Source of the DNA: an uncultured Prevotellaceae bacterium
GTDB lineage: Bacteria > Bacteroidota > Bacteroidia > Bacteroidales > Bacteroidaceae
Assembly (NCBI GenBank): GCA_900321425.1
Contig: ONWA01000005.1
Span: forward strand, 1 to 49,362
DNA: 49,362 nucleotides
Direction: 5' to 3'
In this document: in pieces, positions 18,615 through 26,834 of the stretch
Position numbering within the stretch: position 1 is the stretch's first letter
Layout: each line of letters begins with the position of its first letter
Notes under the pieces: generated by a model
The model's input: the letters and a program-made list of their open reading frames with translations, nothing else
What the model was told of the DNA's origin: nothing
The model's database searches: none
Position numbers and translations under genes: made by a program

Positions 18615-19253
18615 ATGACACCTATTGAAGAAAGAAATCAGAAACTGGCGCAAGAACTAATCAAACAGTTGAACCGTCGCCACATCGAAGCCTTCTATTG
18701 TCCTACTGGCGAAGAGGCCGTCAAGAAAGTATCAGAACTGATTGCCGATGGCAGTACCGTCACCTGGGGCGGCACAGCCACAGTCCGCGATCTGGGTATT
18801 CCCGCTATGCTAAAGAACAGGGGGACACTACAAGTGCTCGATCGCGACGAGGTAGAAACACCTGAAGAGAAGCAGGAGATGTACCTCAAGGCCTTCTCTG
18901 CCGATGTCTATCTGACGAGTGCCAATGCCATCTCCGAAGATGGTGTAATTGTGAATATTGATGGAAACGGCAACCGTATAGCTGCGATCTCATGGGGGCC
19001 CAAGAGAGTCATTTTCGTCATCGGACTGAATAAGGTGGCGCAGACTGTAGAGGCGGCGTTAGCCAGAGCCAGGGGAATCGCCTCGCCCATCAATTCCCAG
19101 CGTTTCGAGATGAACACGCCCTGCAAGTTAGATGGAAAATGCCACAACTGCAACTCCCCAGAGAGTATCTGCAGCTACGTGCATTTCTTGCGTAACAGCA
19201 GGGGCGGTGGTCGACATATCGTCGTGCTCGTGGGAGAGAACCTGGGCTATTAA
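18615..19253 (+). CDS. LUD-domain protein (LutC/YkgG-like)
   Basis: A 212-residue cytoplasmic protein of the LUD family, whose members take part in lactate oxidation (LutB/LutC) or are of unknown role. Visible family features are VTWGGTATVRDLGIPAML, LTSANAISEDGVIVNIDGNG and ISWGPKRVIFVIGLNKV. Near the C-terminus four cysteines (CKLDGKCHNCNSPESIC) could bind metal. No lutA or lutB homologue lies next to it, so the lactate role is not supported here. It is a single gene followed by a strong terminator. Confidence 0.88.
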   Translation: MTPIEERNQKLAQELIKQLNRRHIEAFYCPTGEEAVKKVSELIADGSTVTWGGTATVRDLGIPAMLKNRGTLQVLDRDEVETPEEKQEMYLKAFSADVYLTSANAISEDGVIVNIDGNGNRIAAISWGPKRVIFVIGLNKVAQTVEAALARARGIASPINSQRFEMNTPCKLDGKCHNCNSPESICSYVHFLRNSRGGGRHIVVLVGENLGY

Positions 19254-19271
19254 CTTATCCACTATATCACA

Positions 19272-19309
19272 AAAAGACCGCTAACTCATCTCTGAATTAG
19301 CGGTCTTTT
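19272..19309. terminator. Bidirectional terminator between the LUD gene and tRNA-Pro
   Basis: AAAAGACCGCTAA (19272-19284) pairs perfectly with TTAGCGGTCTTTT (19297-19309) around a 12-nt loop. The T and A tracts at the two ends let it serve both converging transcripts: the LUD gene on plus and the tRNA on minus. Confidence 0.9.
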
Positions 19310-19310
19310 G

Positions 19311-19383
19311 TCGAGGTGACAGGACTCGAACCTGCGACAGCCTGGTCCCAAACCAGGAACGCTACCAACTGCGCTACACCTCG
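19311..19383 (-). tRNA. tRNA-Pro (anticodon TGG)
   Basis: On the minus strand the acceptor arms CGAGGTG and CACCTCG pair perfectly. The D-arm is GCGCAGTTGGTAGCG, the anticodon stem CCTGG/CCAGG surrounds TTTGGGA with anticodon TGG, and the T-arm contains GGTTCGAGTCC. The discriminator base is A and CCA is not encoded. It would read CCA and other proline codons by wobble. Confidence 0.96.
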
Positions 19384-19414
19384 TTGCTATCGGCTCATTC
19401 CGTTTTAGCGGTTG

Positions 19415-19446
19415 CAAAGTTACTAACTTTTCACGAGCCGTGCAAA
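19415..19446 (-). promoter_or_regulatory. Promoter of tRNA-Pro
   Basis: On the minus strand TTTG (19446-19443), a 20-bp spacer and TAACTTTG (19422-19415) form a full consensus promoter about 30 bp before the mature 5' end. It sits between the tRNA and the stop of serine palmitoyltransferase. Confidence 0.83.
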
Positions 19447-19463
19447 TTTTTGCGAATGTTTTT

Positions 19464-20651
19464 TTATTTGATAATGCCCTGCTCTACAAATATCTTCTTG
19501 AGAGCAGCGACAGCTCTATCAACCTGTTCATTCGTATGCGTAGCCATCAGGGCGAAACGTACCAACGTATCCTGTGGTGCACATGCTGGTGGGATTACAG
19601 GATTGATGAACACACCCGACTTGAATGCCAATGCCGTCACAAGGAAGGTCTTGTCGATATCACGAACATACAAAGGAATGATCGGACTCTCTGTGTCGCC
19701 AATCTCGAAACCTTCCTCACGGAAACGCTTCAGGGCATAACGGGTTACATCCCATAGTTTCTCGATGCGCTCTGGCTCGTTCTGAATAATGTGGAGAGCC
19801 TCCAAGGCAGCTGCTGTAGCAGCAGGCGTGTTCGAAGCACTGAAGATATAGGTACGACAGGTATGACGCAGATAGTTGATAGTATCCCAGTCGCCTGCGA
19901 TAAATCCGCCGATACTTGCCAATGACTTCGAGAAAGTACCCATAATCAGGTCTATCTCGTCGGTCAATCCGAAATGGTCGCACACACCACGTCCTTGTTT
20001 GCCGAATACGCCCAAGCCATGAGCCTCATCAACCATGATAGAGCAGTTATACTTATGCTTCAGCTCAACAATCTCTGGCAGTTTGGCCAAGTCGCCCTCC
20101 ATAGAGAACACACCGTCGACAACAATCAGCTTGACGGCATCATGCGGCAGTCCCTGTAACAGGCGCTCCAGGTCTTCCATATCGTTGTGCTTGTAGTGCA
20201 ACTGCTTAGCAAACGACAGACGACGACCGTCCACGATACTGGCGTGGTCGCGATCATCGCAGATCACATAGTCGTCCTTACCAACGACCACAGCGATAAC
20301 ACCTTGGTTGACAGAGAATCCAGTAGAGAAGCAGAGAGCCTCGTCTTTGTGCATAAACTCAGCCAATTCCTTCTCCAACTGTACGTGGATATCCAACGTT
20401 CCATTCAGGAAACGGCTTCCTGCACAACCAGAGCCATACTTGTCCAAAGCGGCCTTCGCCTTGTCGATAATGCGCTGATCACCTGTAAGACCTGTGTAGG
20501 CATTAGAACCAAACATCAGCACTTTCTGACCGCCCATGTCGACCTCAGTGCCTTGCTTTCCTGTAATTTCACGGAAATACGGATAAACGTCCGCCTCCAT
20601 GAACTTCTGAGGAACGCGATAGCTTTTATACTTTTCTTGTAATTGTCCCAT
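19464..20651 (-). CDS. spt: Serine palmitoyltransferase
   Basis: A 395-residue PLP enzyme of the alpha-oxoamine synthase family. It joins serine with an acyl thioester to make 3-ketosphinganine, the first step of sphingolipid synthesis, which many Bacteroidales possess. Visible residues are His136 in DRDHAS, Asp208 in VDEAHGLG and the PLP lysine Lys242 in GTFSKSLASIGGF; GSGCAGSRFLNGT is typical of the family. Close relatives (KBL, BioF, HemA) share the fold, but the N-terminal region and the divergent lipid-kinase neighbour favour SPT. The gene is monocistronic, with the tRNA-Pro promoter right behind it. Confidence 0.85.
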   Translation of the reverse strand: MGQLQEKYKSYRVPQKFMEADVYPYFREITGKQGTEVDMGGQKVLMFGSNAYTGLTGDQRIIDKAKAALDKYGSGCAGSRFLNGTLDIHVQLEKELAEFMHKDEALCFSTGFSVNQGVIAVVVGKDDYVICDDRDHASIVDGRRLSFAKQLHYKHNDMEDLERLLQGLPHDAVKLIVVDGVFSMEGDLAKLPEIVELKHKYNCSIMVDEAHGLGVFGKQGRGVCDHFGLTDEIDLIMGTFSKSLASIGGFIAGDWDTINYLRHTCRTYIFSASNTPAATAAALEALHIIQNEPERIEKLWDVTRYALKRFREEGFEIGDTESPIIPLYVRDIDKTFLVTALAFKSGVFINPVIPPACAPQDTLVRFALMATHTNEQVDRAVAALKKIFVEQGIIK

Positions 20652-20695
20652 TCCGATAAATAGGTATTTATTTCCTTTAACAATATTTCAGACTG

Positions 20696-20703
20696 CAAAG
20701 TTA
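20696..20703 (-). promoter_or_regulatory. Probable -7 box for serine palmitoyltransferase
   Basis: TAACTTTG on the minus strand matches the consensus 45 bp before the start codon. The -33 region is T/A-rich without a clear TTTG. Confidence 0.55.
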
Positions 20704-20797
20704 CACATTTTTTTAGAATTAGAGTACTTTTTTACATTAAAAAATCATTTAATATAAGATTTTTATTCATATCCTCAGGAAATTCAAGAGAAAATCG

Positions 20798-20805
20798 TAT
20801 ATTTG
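20798..20805 (+). promoter_or_regulatory. Probable -7 box for the lipid kinase
   Basis: TATATTTG ends 7 nt before the start codon at 20813, which implies a very short or absent leader. No clear -33 box. Confidence 0.55.
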
Positions 20806-20812
20806 CAAAGTC

Positions 20813-21850
20813 ATGAGTGAGAGGAAAAGAATCGTTTTCATCATCAATCCTATCGCGGGTACCCACGGGAAAGAGGAGATGCCTCAACTGATAGAAGAAT
20901 ATATCGATCACGACCAGTTCGACTATCAGATGAGGATGACCGAACATAGGGGTCATGCTGCCGAGATGGCCAAACAATGTGTGGCTGAAGGGATTGACAT
21001 CGTGGTGGCTGTAGGCGGTGATGGTACAGTGAACGAAGTGGCTCGTTCGATTGTCCATACGCAGACGGCATTGGCGATTATCCCCTGCGGCTCAGGAAAC
21101 GGTCTTGCCCGGCACCTTCGCATACCCCTCGACCCCAAAAAAGCCATTCGCCTCATCAACGATTGTCATATCGAACAGTTGGATTATGGCGTCATCAACG
21201 GTCTTCCTTTTTTCTGTACTTGTGGAATGGGGTTCGATGCCTTTATCTCCCTGAAATTTGCGGAAGCAGGAAAACGAGGACCTGTCACCTATGTGGAGAA
21301 TGTGCTGAAAGAAGGACTGCGCTATCAACCTGAGACCTACGAAGTGGAAGACGAGACCGGCATTTACAAATACAAGGCTTTCCTGATTGCCTGTGCCAAT
21401 GCCTCGCAATATGGCAACAATGCATATATTGCTCCTGGGGCTACGATGAAAGACGGTAAACTGGATGTCATCATCATGGAACCGTTTGATGCCCTCGAAG
21501 CCCCACAGATTGCTGCCGACTTGTTTATGAAAACATTGGGTAACAACTCAAAAATCAAGACCTTTCGCACCAAACGTCTGCATATCCACAGAAAACAAGT
21601 GGGTGCTATCCACTACGACGGTGACCCTATCATGAGCGGCAAGGAGGTGGAAGTACACATTGAGAACATGGGATTCAGAATGGTGACCAATCCTGATATG
21701 CCCGAAGATGATTCACAGCCCAATTTCCTGTTGAATGCCTTTTCCGATTTCTTCAATAATATAAATAATGTACGTAGTGATATTGAGAAGAGTGGCCGAC
21801 GCATTCAAGCCATCAACAAAGTGCTTCTTCGCAAACTAACACGATTCTAA
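20813..21850 (+). CDS. Diacylglycerol/sphingosine kinase-family lipid kinase
   Basis: A 345-residue member of the DAGK catalytic family, which phosphorylates lipid alcohols with ATP. The N-terminal nucleotide-binding part has IINPIAGTHGK and the signature VVAVGGDGTVNEVARS (GGDGT at 68-72). Then come IPCGSGNGLARHL, LDYGVINGLPFFCTCGMGFDA and the C-terminal lobe with IHYDGDPI. The substrate cannot be read from sequence. Because it faces serine palmitoyltransferase across a 161-bp divergent region, a sphingoid base or ceramide is a sensible guess. A small Cys-rich membrane protein gene follows 4 nt later. Confidence 0.88.
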   Translation: MSERKRIVFIINPIAGTHGKEEMPQLIEEYIDHDQFDYQMRMTEHRGHAAEMAKQCVAEGIDIVVAVGGDGTVNEVARSIVHTQTALAIIPCGSGNGLARHLRIPLDPKKAIRLINDCHIEQLDYGVINGLPFFCTCGMGFDAFISLKFAEAGKRGPVTYVENVLKEGLRYQPETYEVEDETGIYKYKAFLIACANASQYGNNAYIAPGATMKDGKLDVIIMEPFDALEAPQIAADLFMKTLGNNSKIKTFRTKRLHIHRKQVGAIHYDGDPIMSGKEVEVHIENMGFRMVTNPDMPEDDSQPNFLLNAFSDFFNNINNVRSDIEKSGRRIQAINKVLLRKLTRF

Positions 21851-21854
21851 TCCT

Positions 21855-22010
21855 ATGGATATTCAATTATTGGTTGTCTGTCTGGTCATCATAGCTGCCA
21901 TAGGCTATGCCGGTTGGCGTGTCTATACGGCTATCCGCAGAGAGAACGACCCCTGCTATGGTTGTGACGGTTGTCAGTTGAAGAAGATAAAAGGAGATAG
22001 AAGGAGATAG
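21855..22010 (+). CDS. Small Cys-rich single-pass membrane protein (FeoB-associated type)
   Basis: A 51-residue protein: MDIQLLVVCLVIIAAIGYAG forms a membrane helix, followed by a basic stretch (YTAIRRENDP) and a CYGCDGC cluster before a Lys/Arg tail. This resembles the short Cys-rich membrane proteins often found next to FeoB, but no feoB is visible here. It starts 4 nt after the lipid kinase and is probably co-transcribed. Function unknown; metal binding by the cysteines is plausible. It ends 5 bp before the stop of the convergent MFS gene. Confidence 0.75.
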   Translation: MDIQLLVVCLVIIAAIGYAGWRVYTAIRRENDPCYGCDGCQLKKIKGDRRR

Positions 22011-22015
22011 CAGAA

Positions 22016-23194
22016 TTACCTGTTCTTATTCGCAATAAACCACTGATGGGTCAGCAGATGATACATCGCTAACGAAACCGCAGTAATAACGAGGGCCACG
22101 ATCAGCAACAACGCGTCTTGCTGATAGAACAACCCATAACCGATACCGATACCGATAGAAAGACCACTCTCCCAGCCTAACAGATACGTGCTCTGTGAAG
22201 TACCACGCTGACAATGCCGACTCAGTTTGATAAAGAACAGCAGGAAACGGCTGCCTACGATACCAATACCCAAACCGATAAATGCCGGCGACAGGTAACT
22301 CACCACTTGTTGAGTACGCGTCAGCATCAGCAGGAGGGCTGCACCTATCAGAATCAGTCCCGTCACCACTTCGCTTTTCAGTTCCGCATCACGGAACACG
22401 AAATGCTGGGCGACGATAGCCAACAGGAAGCCCACCATCATCATCATATAGAAAAGAGGTGTGGTGATCATCGACATCACCAGTCCTATCACGATGGATA
22501 TCATGATCATATTAATGAACAGCAAGGAGCCATTCGACAGGAAAAAACGGTCCAGACAGACGGCATGGAGATGTTCCTCAGGGGTGCGGAAAGGGAAATT
22601 AACCAGTCGGATGAGCAACAAGGCGGCACCAGCACAGACCATCGATCCTATCAGCACACTGGAGAATCCCAGCATTTGCATGAGATAAACACCCCCCAAC
22701 GGTCCTAAGGCTAAGGCGAAACGGGCAAACCACGCTGCCGAATGGTTAGCCTCTGTACGCTGCGAAGCTTCACAGCTATCGATCACCAAGGTACTCTCAA
22801 GCACCATCACCGACAGTCCGAAGAAAGCACCCAACAAAATGCGCTGGATCAGTACCAAGCTGAAATCGACAAACTCACTCTTGAGGGTATCGCCATAATA
22901 CAGGAACGCCTGACAACCGATAATTGCCAGTATGGACAACATACAAACCTGGTTACGACGATAGCGCTGCACGAGGAAGGAGCAGAAGGCTCCCAACAGG
23001 AAGATGCCCACCCCAAATACACCCATCAGAATACCAGTCTCCTGAGTCGACAGATTTTCTTCTCCCATCAGCCATACAGGCAAGGTAGGAATCATCATGG
23101 TTACCGACATCGTGAGTAGCAGGTTTGCTATTGCCAAATGCCAGAAATCTCTGTTCCACAGACGAATATGTACAGGGGTGCTCTGAGTATTCAC
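22016..23194 (-). CDS. MFS transporter
   Basis: A 392-residue inner-membrane protein with about 12 hydrophobic segments of the major facilitator fold (FWHLAIANLLLTMSVTMMIP, GVFGVGIFLLGAFCSFLVQR, LLGAFFGLSVMVLES and so on). The R-Y-R-R loop after helix 2 fits the MFS A-motif region. The substrate is unknown; it looks more like a drug or metabolite exporter than a sugar importer. It starts 3 nt after panB and is surely co-transcribed, so export of a pantoate-pathway compound is one idea, though such pairings are often accidental. Confidence 0.85.
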   Translation of the reverse strand: MNTQSTPVHIRLWNRDFWHLAIANLLLTMSVTMMIPTLPVWLMGEENLSTQETGILMGVFGVGIFLLGAFCSFLVQRYRRNQVCMLSILAIIGCQAFLYYGDTLKSEFVDFSLVLIQRILLGAFFGLSVMVLESTLVIDSCEASQRTEANHSAAWFARFALALGPLGGVYLMQMLGFSSVLIGSMVCAGAALLLIRLVNFPFRTPEEHLHAVCLDRFFLSNGSLLFINMIMISIVIGLVMSMITTPLFYMMMMVGFLLAIVAQHFVFRDAELKSEVVTGLILIGAALLLMLTRTQQVVSYLSPAFIGLGIGIVGSRFLLFFIKLSRHCQRGTSQSTYLLGWESGLSIGIGIGYGLFYQQDALLLIVALVITAVSLAMYHLLTHQWFIANKNR

Positions 23195-23197
23195 AGT

Positions 23198-24019
23198 TTA
23201 ATAACTTTCTTGTTCGTTGGGGAAATCTACATTCTTCACGTCAGTCACATATCGACCGACAGCATCGGTGATGATACTGTTCAGGTCGGCATAACGACGC
23301 AAGAAACGAGGACTGAATCCCTGGGTCATACCCAACATATCTGGCACCACGAGAATCTGTCCGTCTGTACCATTACCGGCACCGATACCAATCGTGGGGA
23401 CAGCAATCTCTTGCGATACCTGCTTAGCCAGTTGTGCCGGCACTTTCTCCAAGGTCACAGCGAAACAACCTGCCTCGGAGAGGATCTTGGCGTCACTTAT
23501 CAGCTTCTTCGCCTCTTTCTCCTCTTTGGCACGAACGGCATAAGTACCAAACTTATTGATGCTCTGTGGTGTCAGTCCTAAATGCGCCATCACAGGGATA
23601 CCTGCATCAAGGATTCTCCTAACGGTATCGAGGATTTCCACACCACCCTCCAGTTTCAAGGCGTCGCAACCACTCTCTTTCATGATGCGGATAGCGTTCT
23701 GCACACCTTCTGTGGCACTGGCCTGATAACTGCCGAACGGCATATCGCACACCACCAGCGCACGGTTGACGGCTCTTACCACCGAACGTGCATGATAGAT
23801 CATCTGGTCGACAGTCATGGGAAGTGTGGTGGAATTACCTGCCATCACGTTCGAAGCAGAGTCGCCGACGAGTATACCGTCAATACCTGCCTTATCCACA
23901 ATACCAGCCATCGTATAATCATAGGAAGTAAGCATTGAGATTTTCTCACCTTTCTGCTTCATTTCTATAAAGCGGTGTGTGGTCACTTTTCGAGTGTCAC
24001 TCACTAAATATCCTGCCAT
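23198..24019 (-). CDS. panB: 3-methyl-2-oxobutanoate hydroxymethyltransferase
   Basis: A 273-residue TIM-barrel enzyme that adds a hydroxymethyl group from 5,10-methylene-tetrahydrofolate to alpha-ketoisovalerate, the first step to pantoate and coenzyme A. Clear family motifs: [64 protein letters not shown] and [18 protein letters not shown]-like. It has the usual length. It is the first gene of a two-gene unit with the MFS transporter. Confidence 0.96.
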   Translation of the reverse strand: MAGYLVSDTRKVTTHRFIEMKQKGEKISMLTSYDYTMAGIVDKAGIDGILVGDSASNVMAGNSTTLPMTVDQMIYHARSVVRAVNRALVVCDMPFGSYQASATEGVQNAIRIMKESGCDALKLEGGVEILDTVRRILDAGIPVMAHLGLTPQSINKFGTYAVRAKEEKEAKKLISDAKILSEAGCFAVTLEKVPAQLAKQVSQEIAVPTIGIGAGNGTDGQILVVPDMLGMTQGFSPRFLRRYADLNSIITDAVGRYVTDVKNVDFPNEQESY

Positions 24020-24047
24020 AACAATAGTCTTTTTAAAATTCAGCGTG

Positions 24048-24055
24048 CAAAATTA
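24048..24055 (-). promoter_or_regulatory. Probable -7 box for panB
   Basis: TAATTTTG on the minus strand lies 28 bp before the panB start and overlaps the stop codon of the HAD gene upstream. No clear -33 box. Confidence 0.45.
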
Positions 24056-24718
24056 CTGCTTTTTGCCGACCCCCACAACTATTTGATTGATTTTTTCATA
24101 ATCCAGCCCCTCATAGTTGACAATCTGGGCGTCGGAGAAAGGTGCAATCGCCTCCTGACTGTTTGTTGTGGCCACCCCGACAACAGCCATCTTAGCAGCC
24201 CTACCCGACTTCAGTCCGTTGAAACTGTCTTCGAACACCACACAGCTATCGGCAGTGGCTCCCAGTCGGGCCGCACCTTTCTGATAACAGTCGGGATCGG
24301 GCTTGGAGCGCTCGAAGTCCTCTGAGGTCAGGATGGCATCAAACAGACTTTTGAAGTTCGGTTGTGCCTGATACACCACATTCATCTTCTCCAGATTCGA
24401 GCTGGTCACAACGGCAGTTTTCACACCGTGCCGCTTCAGGTCAGCAATCATCTCCTCAAAGCCGGCGATATACTCGAAATGCATTTGTCGCTCAAAGTCA
24501 TTGAGTCGTTCTGTGATCTTAGGCTGTTCCGCTGCCAGCGGACCACTGAAATGCTTCTCATAGATCTGCACCAGTGTCTGTCCTTTGATCTCATGCTCCA
24601 ACCCAGGATGCTCGGGATGATAGAGTCGACATTGACTGCCCCAAAACACGGTATACTGGGGCTCGGTATCGAATACCACCCCGTCTAAATCAAACAAAGC
24701 TGCCTTTAACTGATTCAT
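24053..24718 (-). CDS. HAD-superfamily phosphatase (beta-phosphoglucomutase-like)
   Basis: A 221-residue hydrolase; the start is placed at MNQLKAALFDLDGVVFDTEP, which puts the catalytic pair Asp10/Asp12 at the N-terminus as usual. Motif II is VVTSS, motif III the Lys in SKPDPDCYQKGAARLG, and motif IV VVFEDSFNGLKSGRAAKM. The helical cap (about 20-85) is of the C1 type. The substrate is probably a small sugar phosphate or related compound. A promoter box at 24737-24744 supports this start over upstream ones. It faces rsmG across 93 bp. Confidence 0.9.
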   Translation of the reverse strand: MNQLKAALFDLDGVVFDTEPQYTVFWGSQCRLYHPEHPGLEHEIKGQTLVQIYEKHFSGPLAAEQPKITERLNDFERQMHFEYIAGFEEMIADLKRHGVKTAVVTSSNLEKMNVVYQAQPNFKSLFDAILTSEDFERSKPDPDCYQKGAARLGATADSCVVFEDSFNGLKSGRAAKMAVVGVATTNSQEAIAPFSDAQIVNYEGLDYEKINQIVVGVGKKQ

Positions 24719-24736
24719 CGTTTTCAAAAATTTGTG

Positions 24737-24744
24737 CAAAGGTA
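24737..24744 (-). promoter_or_regulatory. -7 box for the HAD phosphatase gene
   Basis: TACCTTTG on the minus strand, 18 bp before the start codon. It is back to back with the rsmG promoter. Confidence 0.65.
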
Positions 24745-24775
24745 CAGCTTTTTGTCGACTTTCTCCCACTCTTTG

Positions 24776-24806
24776 GTTGATAAAAGCAGAAAAAGTTGTA
24801 TCTTTG
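24776..24806 (+). promoter_or_regulatory. Promoter of rsmG
   Basis: GTTG (24776-24779), a 19-bp spacer and TATCTTTG (24799-24806). The box ends 5 nt before the start codon at 24812, so the rsmG mRNA is probably leaderless. This supports 24812 rather than an in-frame ATG upstream. Confidence 0.65.
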
Positions 24807-24811
24807 CCCCC

Positions 24812-25432
24812 ATGAAACAAATCATTCACTACTTTCCCCAGCTGAGCAGCGAGCAGATCCGACAGTTTGAGATGCTCGACGAACTCTACCGCGACTGGAA
24901 CGCCAAGATCAATGTCATCTCGCGCAAGGATATCGACCAGCTATATGAGCACCATGTACTCCACTCGCTGGCCATCGGCAAGGTCGTTCATTTCCGTCCA
25001 GGCACAGAGATTCTCGACTTTGGCACAGGCGGCGGTTTCCCAGGTATTCCCCTCGCCATTCTTTTCCCTGACTGCCAGTTCAAGCTCATCGACGGCACAG
25101 GCAAGAAGATTAAGGTCGCCCAGGAAGTTGCGCAAGCCATCGGTCTGAAGAACTGTCATCCTGAGCACCTCAGAGGCGAAGAGGAAAAAGGAAAGTACGA
25201 GTTTATCGTGAGTCGTGCCGTGATGCCCCTCCCCGACCTCGTCAAGATCGTGAAGAAGAATATCTCCAAGACGCAACGTAATGCCCTCCCCAACGGTATC
25301 ATTTGTCTGAAGGGAGGCGACCTGCAAACAGAGATACAGCCTTTCCGTCATCTCGTAGAAGAGACCGCCATCAGCCAGTTCTTCGAGGAGGAGTGGTTCA
25401 AAGAGAAACACGTCATATACCTACCATTATGA
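24812..25432 (+). CDS. rsmG: 16S rRNA (guanine-N7)-methyltransferase RsmG
   Basis: A 206-residue enzyme that methylates G527 of 16S rRNA. Family features: YRDWNAKINVISRKDIDQLY, HHVLHSLAI, the SAM-binding loop ILDFGTGGGFPGIPLAI, SRAVMPLPDLVKIV and LKGGDLQTE. An in-frame ATG lies at 24734, upstream of the promoter, so the start is set at 24812. The stop TGA lies inside ATGATGA, overlapping the start of the next gene. Confidence 0.95.
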   Translation: MKQIIHYFPQLSSEQIRQFEMLDELYRDWNAKINVISRKDIDQLYEHHVLHSLAIGKVVHFRPGTEILDFGTGGGFPGIPLAILFPDCQFKLIDGTGKKIKVAQEVAQAIGLKNCHPEHLRGEEEKGKYEFIVSRAVMPLPDLVKIVKKNISKTQRNALPNGIICLKGGDLQTEIQPFRHLVEETAISQFFEEEWFKEKHVIYLPL

Positions 25433-26073
25433 TGAAGATACAACGATTCGAATGCAATATGCTCGCAGAAAACTGCTACATCCTCAGCGACGACAGCGCT
25501 GAGTGTGTCATCATCGACTGCGGCACCTATTTTACTGAGGAGCGCAAAGCCCTCTCCGACTATATCCGCAACAACCACCTGAAGCCTGTCCACCTATTGT
25601 GCACGCATGGTCATCTAGACCATGTCTTCGGCAATGAGTGGATTCACGCAGAGTTCGATCTGTTACCAGAGATTGGACGTGACGACGATTACCTGATTAC
25701 CGACCTTCGCAAACAGGCTCGTGATATCTTTGGTACGGAGTTCCCCCTGCAGCAGTTGCCAATAGGTCGATGGCTGAGTGATGGCGACACCATCACCTTC
25801 GGTCATCATCAGCTTCAGACCATCGCTACTCCAGGCCACACCCCTGGCGGAATGGTCTTCTACTGCGAGGAAGAGAAGGTAGCATTCTCTGGCGACACCC
25901 TCTTCCGCATGAGCATTGGTCGCACAGACTTCGATCGAGGCTCCTTCGAGCAAATGCTCGCCAGTCTTCAGAAGTTGCGTCGTCAGCTCCCTCCCGAAAC
26001 GACTGTCTACCCTGGCCACGGTCCTGTAACGAACATCGGTGAGGAGGTGCAGTACAACCCCTATTTCAAATAG
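25429..26073 (+). CDS. MBL-fold metal hydrolase (glyoxalase II-like)
   Basis: A 214-residue metallo-beta-lactamase-fold enzyme. The metal site THGHLDHVFGNEW gives His60, His62, Asp64 and His65. Later ligands are in ATPGHTPGGMVFY, FSGDTLFRMSIGRTD and VYPGHGPVTNIGEE. This set is that of the glyoxalase II-like group, with likely thioesterase activity on glutathione-like or other thioesters; the true substrate is unknown. The start ATG overlaps the rsmG stop (ATGATGA), so the two are translationally coupled. A second ATG at 25432 is equally possible. Confidence 0.9.
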   Translation: MMKIQRFECNMLAENCYILSDDSAECVIIDCGTYFTEERKALSDYIRNNHLKPVHLLCTHGHLDHVFGNEWIHAEFDLLPEIGRDDDYLITDLRKQARDIFGTEFPLQQLPIGRWLSDGDTITFGHHQLQTIATPGHTPGGMVFYCEEEKVAFSGDTLFRMSIGRTDFDRGSFEQMLASLQKLRRQLPPETTVYPGHGPVTNIGEEVQYNPYFK

Positions 26074-26190
26074 ATGACCTTCCCTCCAGTTTTTGGTTAT
26101 TGATATTGTTTATTGATTCTCAAAATAGTTGTCATTATTGCCGGCATGATTGAGATCTTCATCTAACTCTTCCACTCCTCCACTATTATT

Positions 26191-26334
26191 TTACAGGTTT
26201 GTAGTGAAAGGGGGGGTGACAATTTGTCCCCACCCTTTATCTACTACGCAAAAGTACCACTCCTCCTGTTCATCGTCCCAAACGGTACGCACTTTGCGTT
26301 TCTGGAACAGTTGTATTGCTTGTTTCTTGGTCAT
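26191..26334 (-). pseudogene. Remnant of a BRO-N family protein
   Basis: A 47-codon frame starting MTKKQAIQLFQKRKVRTVWD and DEQEEWYFCVVD, which is the typical N-terminus of BRO-N/antirepressor-like proteins. After VVD the frame goes off into unrelated residues (KGWGQIVTPPFTTNL) and stops. Full members are several times longer. The most likely reading is an internal deletion that left the first 32 codons. The rest of 26074-26190 holds no gene that I can see. Confidence 0.6.
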
Positions 26335-26387
26335 CTTTGTCTATTGTCTTATACCCCCCAATTTTTATTCTTTCCACTCTTCCATTA

Positions 26388-26834
26388 TCAATCCTCCTTT
26401 CTGATAACTTCCCAATGGCCTGTCTTGTCCGAACCTATACGACGGATGTACTCACGGCTCTGGAGTGTTTTGATAGTGCGAGCAATAGTGGGGCGAGAAA
26501 GTTTGCAGTATGTGGCCAACTTATCGTAAGAATAATCAGGGAATGAACTGATAGCAGCCAACACCGTTTGCTCTGTCTTAGACAATGCTGACACATCTGA
26601 TTTTACAGTATCATTTACAGTATCATTTACAGTATCATCATCCCTCATCAGTCTGAGCAAATCAAGCTGAGTGGCTATCACACGGTCAGCAATAAAGTCT
26701 GTGAACACCTCTGGGCGAGTATGGGCTGTTTCGAGCGAATAGATATATTCATGGCGCAGAATAGCTGGGATATCACCAAACTTTTTGCCAATTTTATGAG
26801 GGAAAAATTGTTGAACCATCAAAAACCCTTTCAT
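26388..26834 (-). CDS. Fic-like C-terminal fragment with winged-helix domain
   Basis: A 148-codon frame. The first part (FFPHKIGKKFGDIPAILRHE, RPEVFTDFIADRVIATQLDL) resembles the region after the catalytic core in Fic-family proteins. A low-complexity linker (DDDTVNDTVNDTVK) follows, and a winged helix-turn-helix ends the protein (LSKTEQTVLAAISSFPDYSY, LATYCKLSRPTIARTIKTL). The Fic motif HPFxxGN is missing, so this is either a truncated Fic gene or a small regulator derived from one. ATG codons at 26834 and 26819 are possible starts. The 22-bp repeats at 26830-26885 lie at its 5' end and may be its operator. Confidence 0.5.
   Translation of the reverse strand: MKGFLMVQQFFPHKIGKKFGDIPAILRHEYIYSLETAHTRPEVFTDFIADRVIATQLDLLRLMRDDDTVNDTVNDTVKSDVSALSKTEQTVLAAISSFPDYSYDKLATYCKLSRPTIARTIKTLQSREYIRRIGSDKTGHWEVIRKED
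26602..26637. repeat. 12-bp microsatellite, three copies
   Basis: TTTACAGTATCA is repeated three times in frame and encodes the TVND linker of the Fic-like fragment. The length could vary by whole codons without breaking the frame. Confidence 0.85.

Noticed and set aside
24734-24811. Upstream extension of rsmG
   Set aside because: The ATG at 24734 lies before the promoter box at 24799-24806, and the added residues do not fit the family.
25303-25428. Upstream extension of the MBL hydrolase inside rsmG
   Set aside because: The extra residues are rsmG in another frame; the overlapping ATGATGA start gives the normal family length.
26602-26637. Iterons of a replication origin
   Set aside because: The three 12-bp copies lie inside a coding frame, and no replication gene is near.
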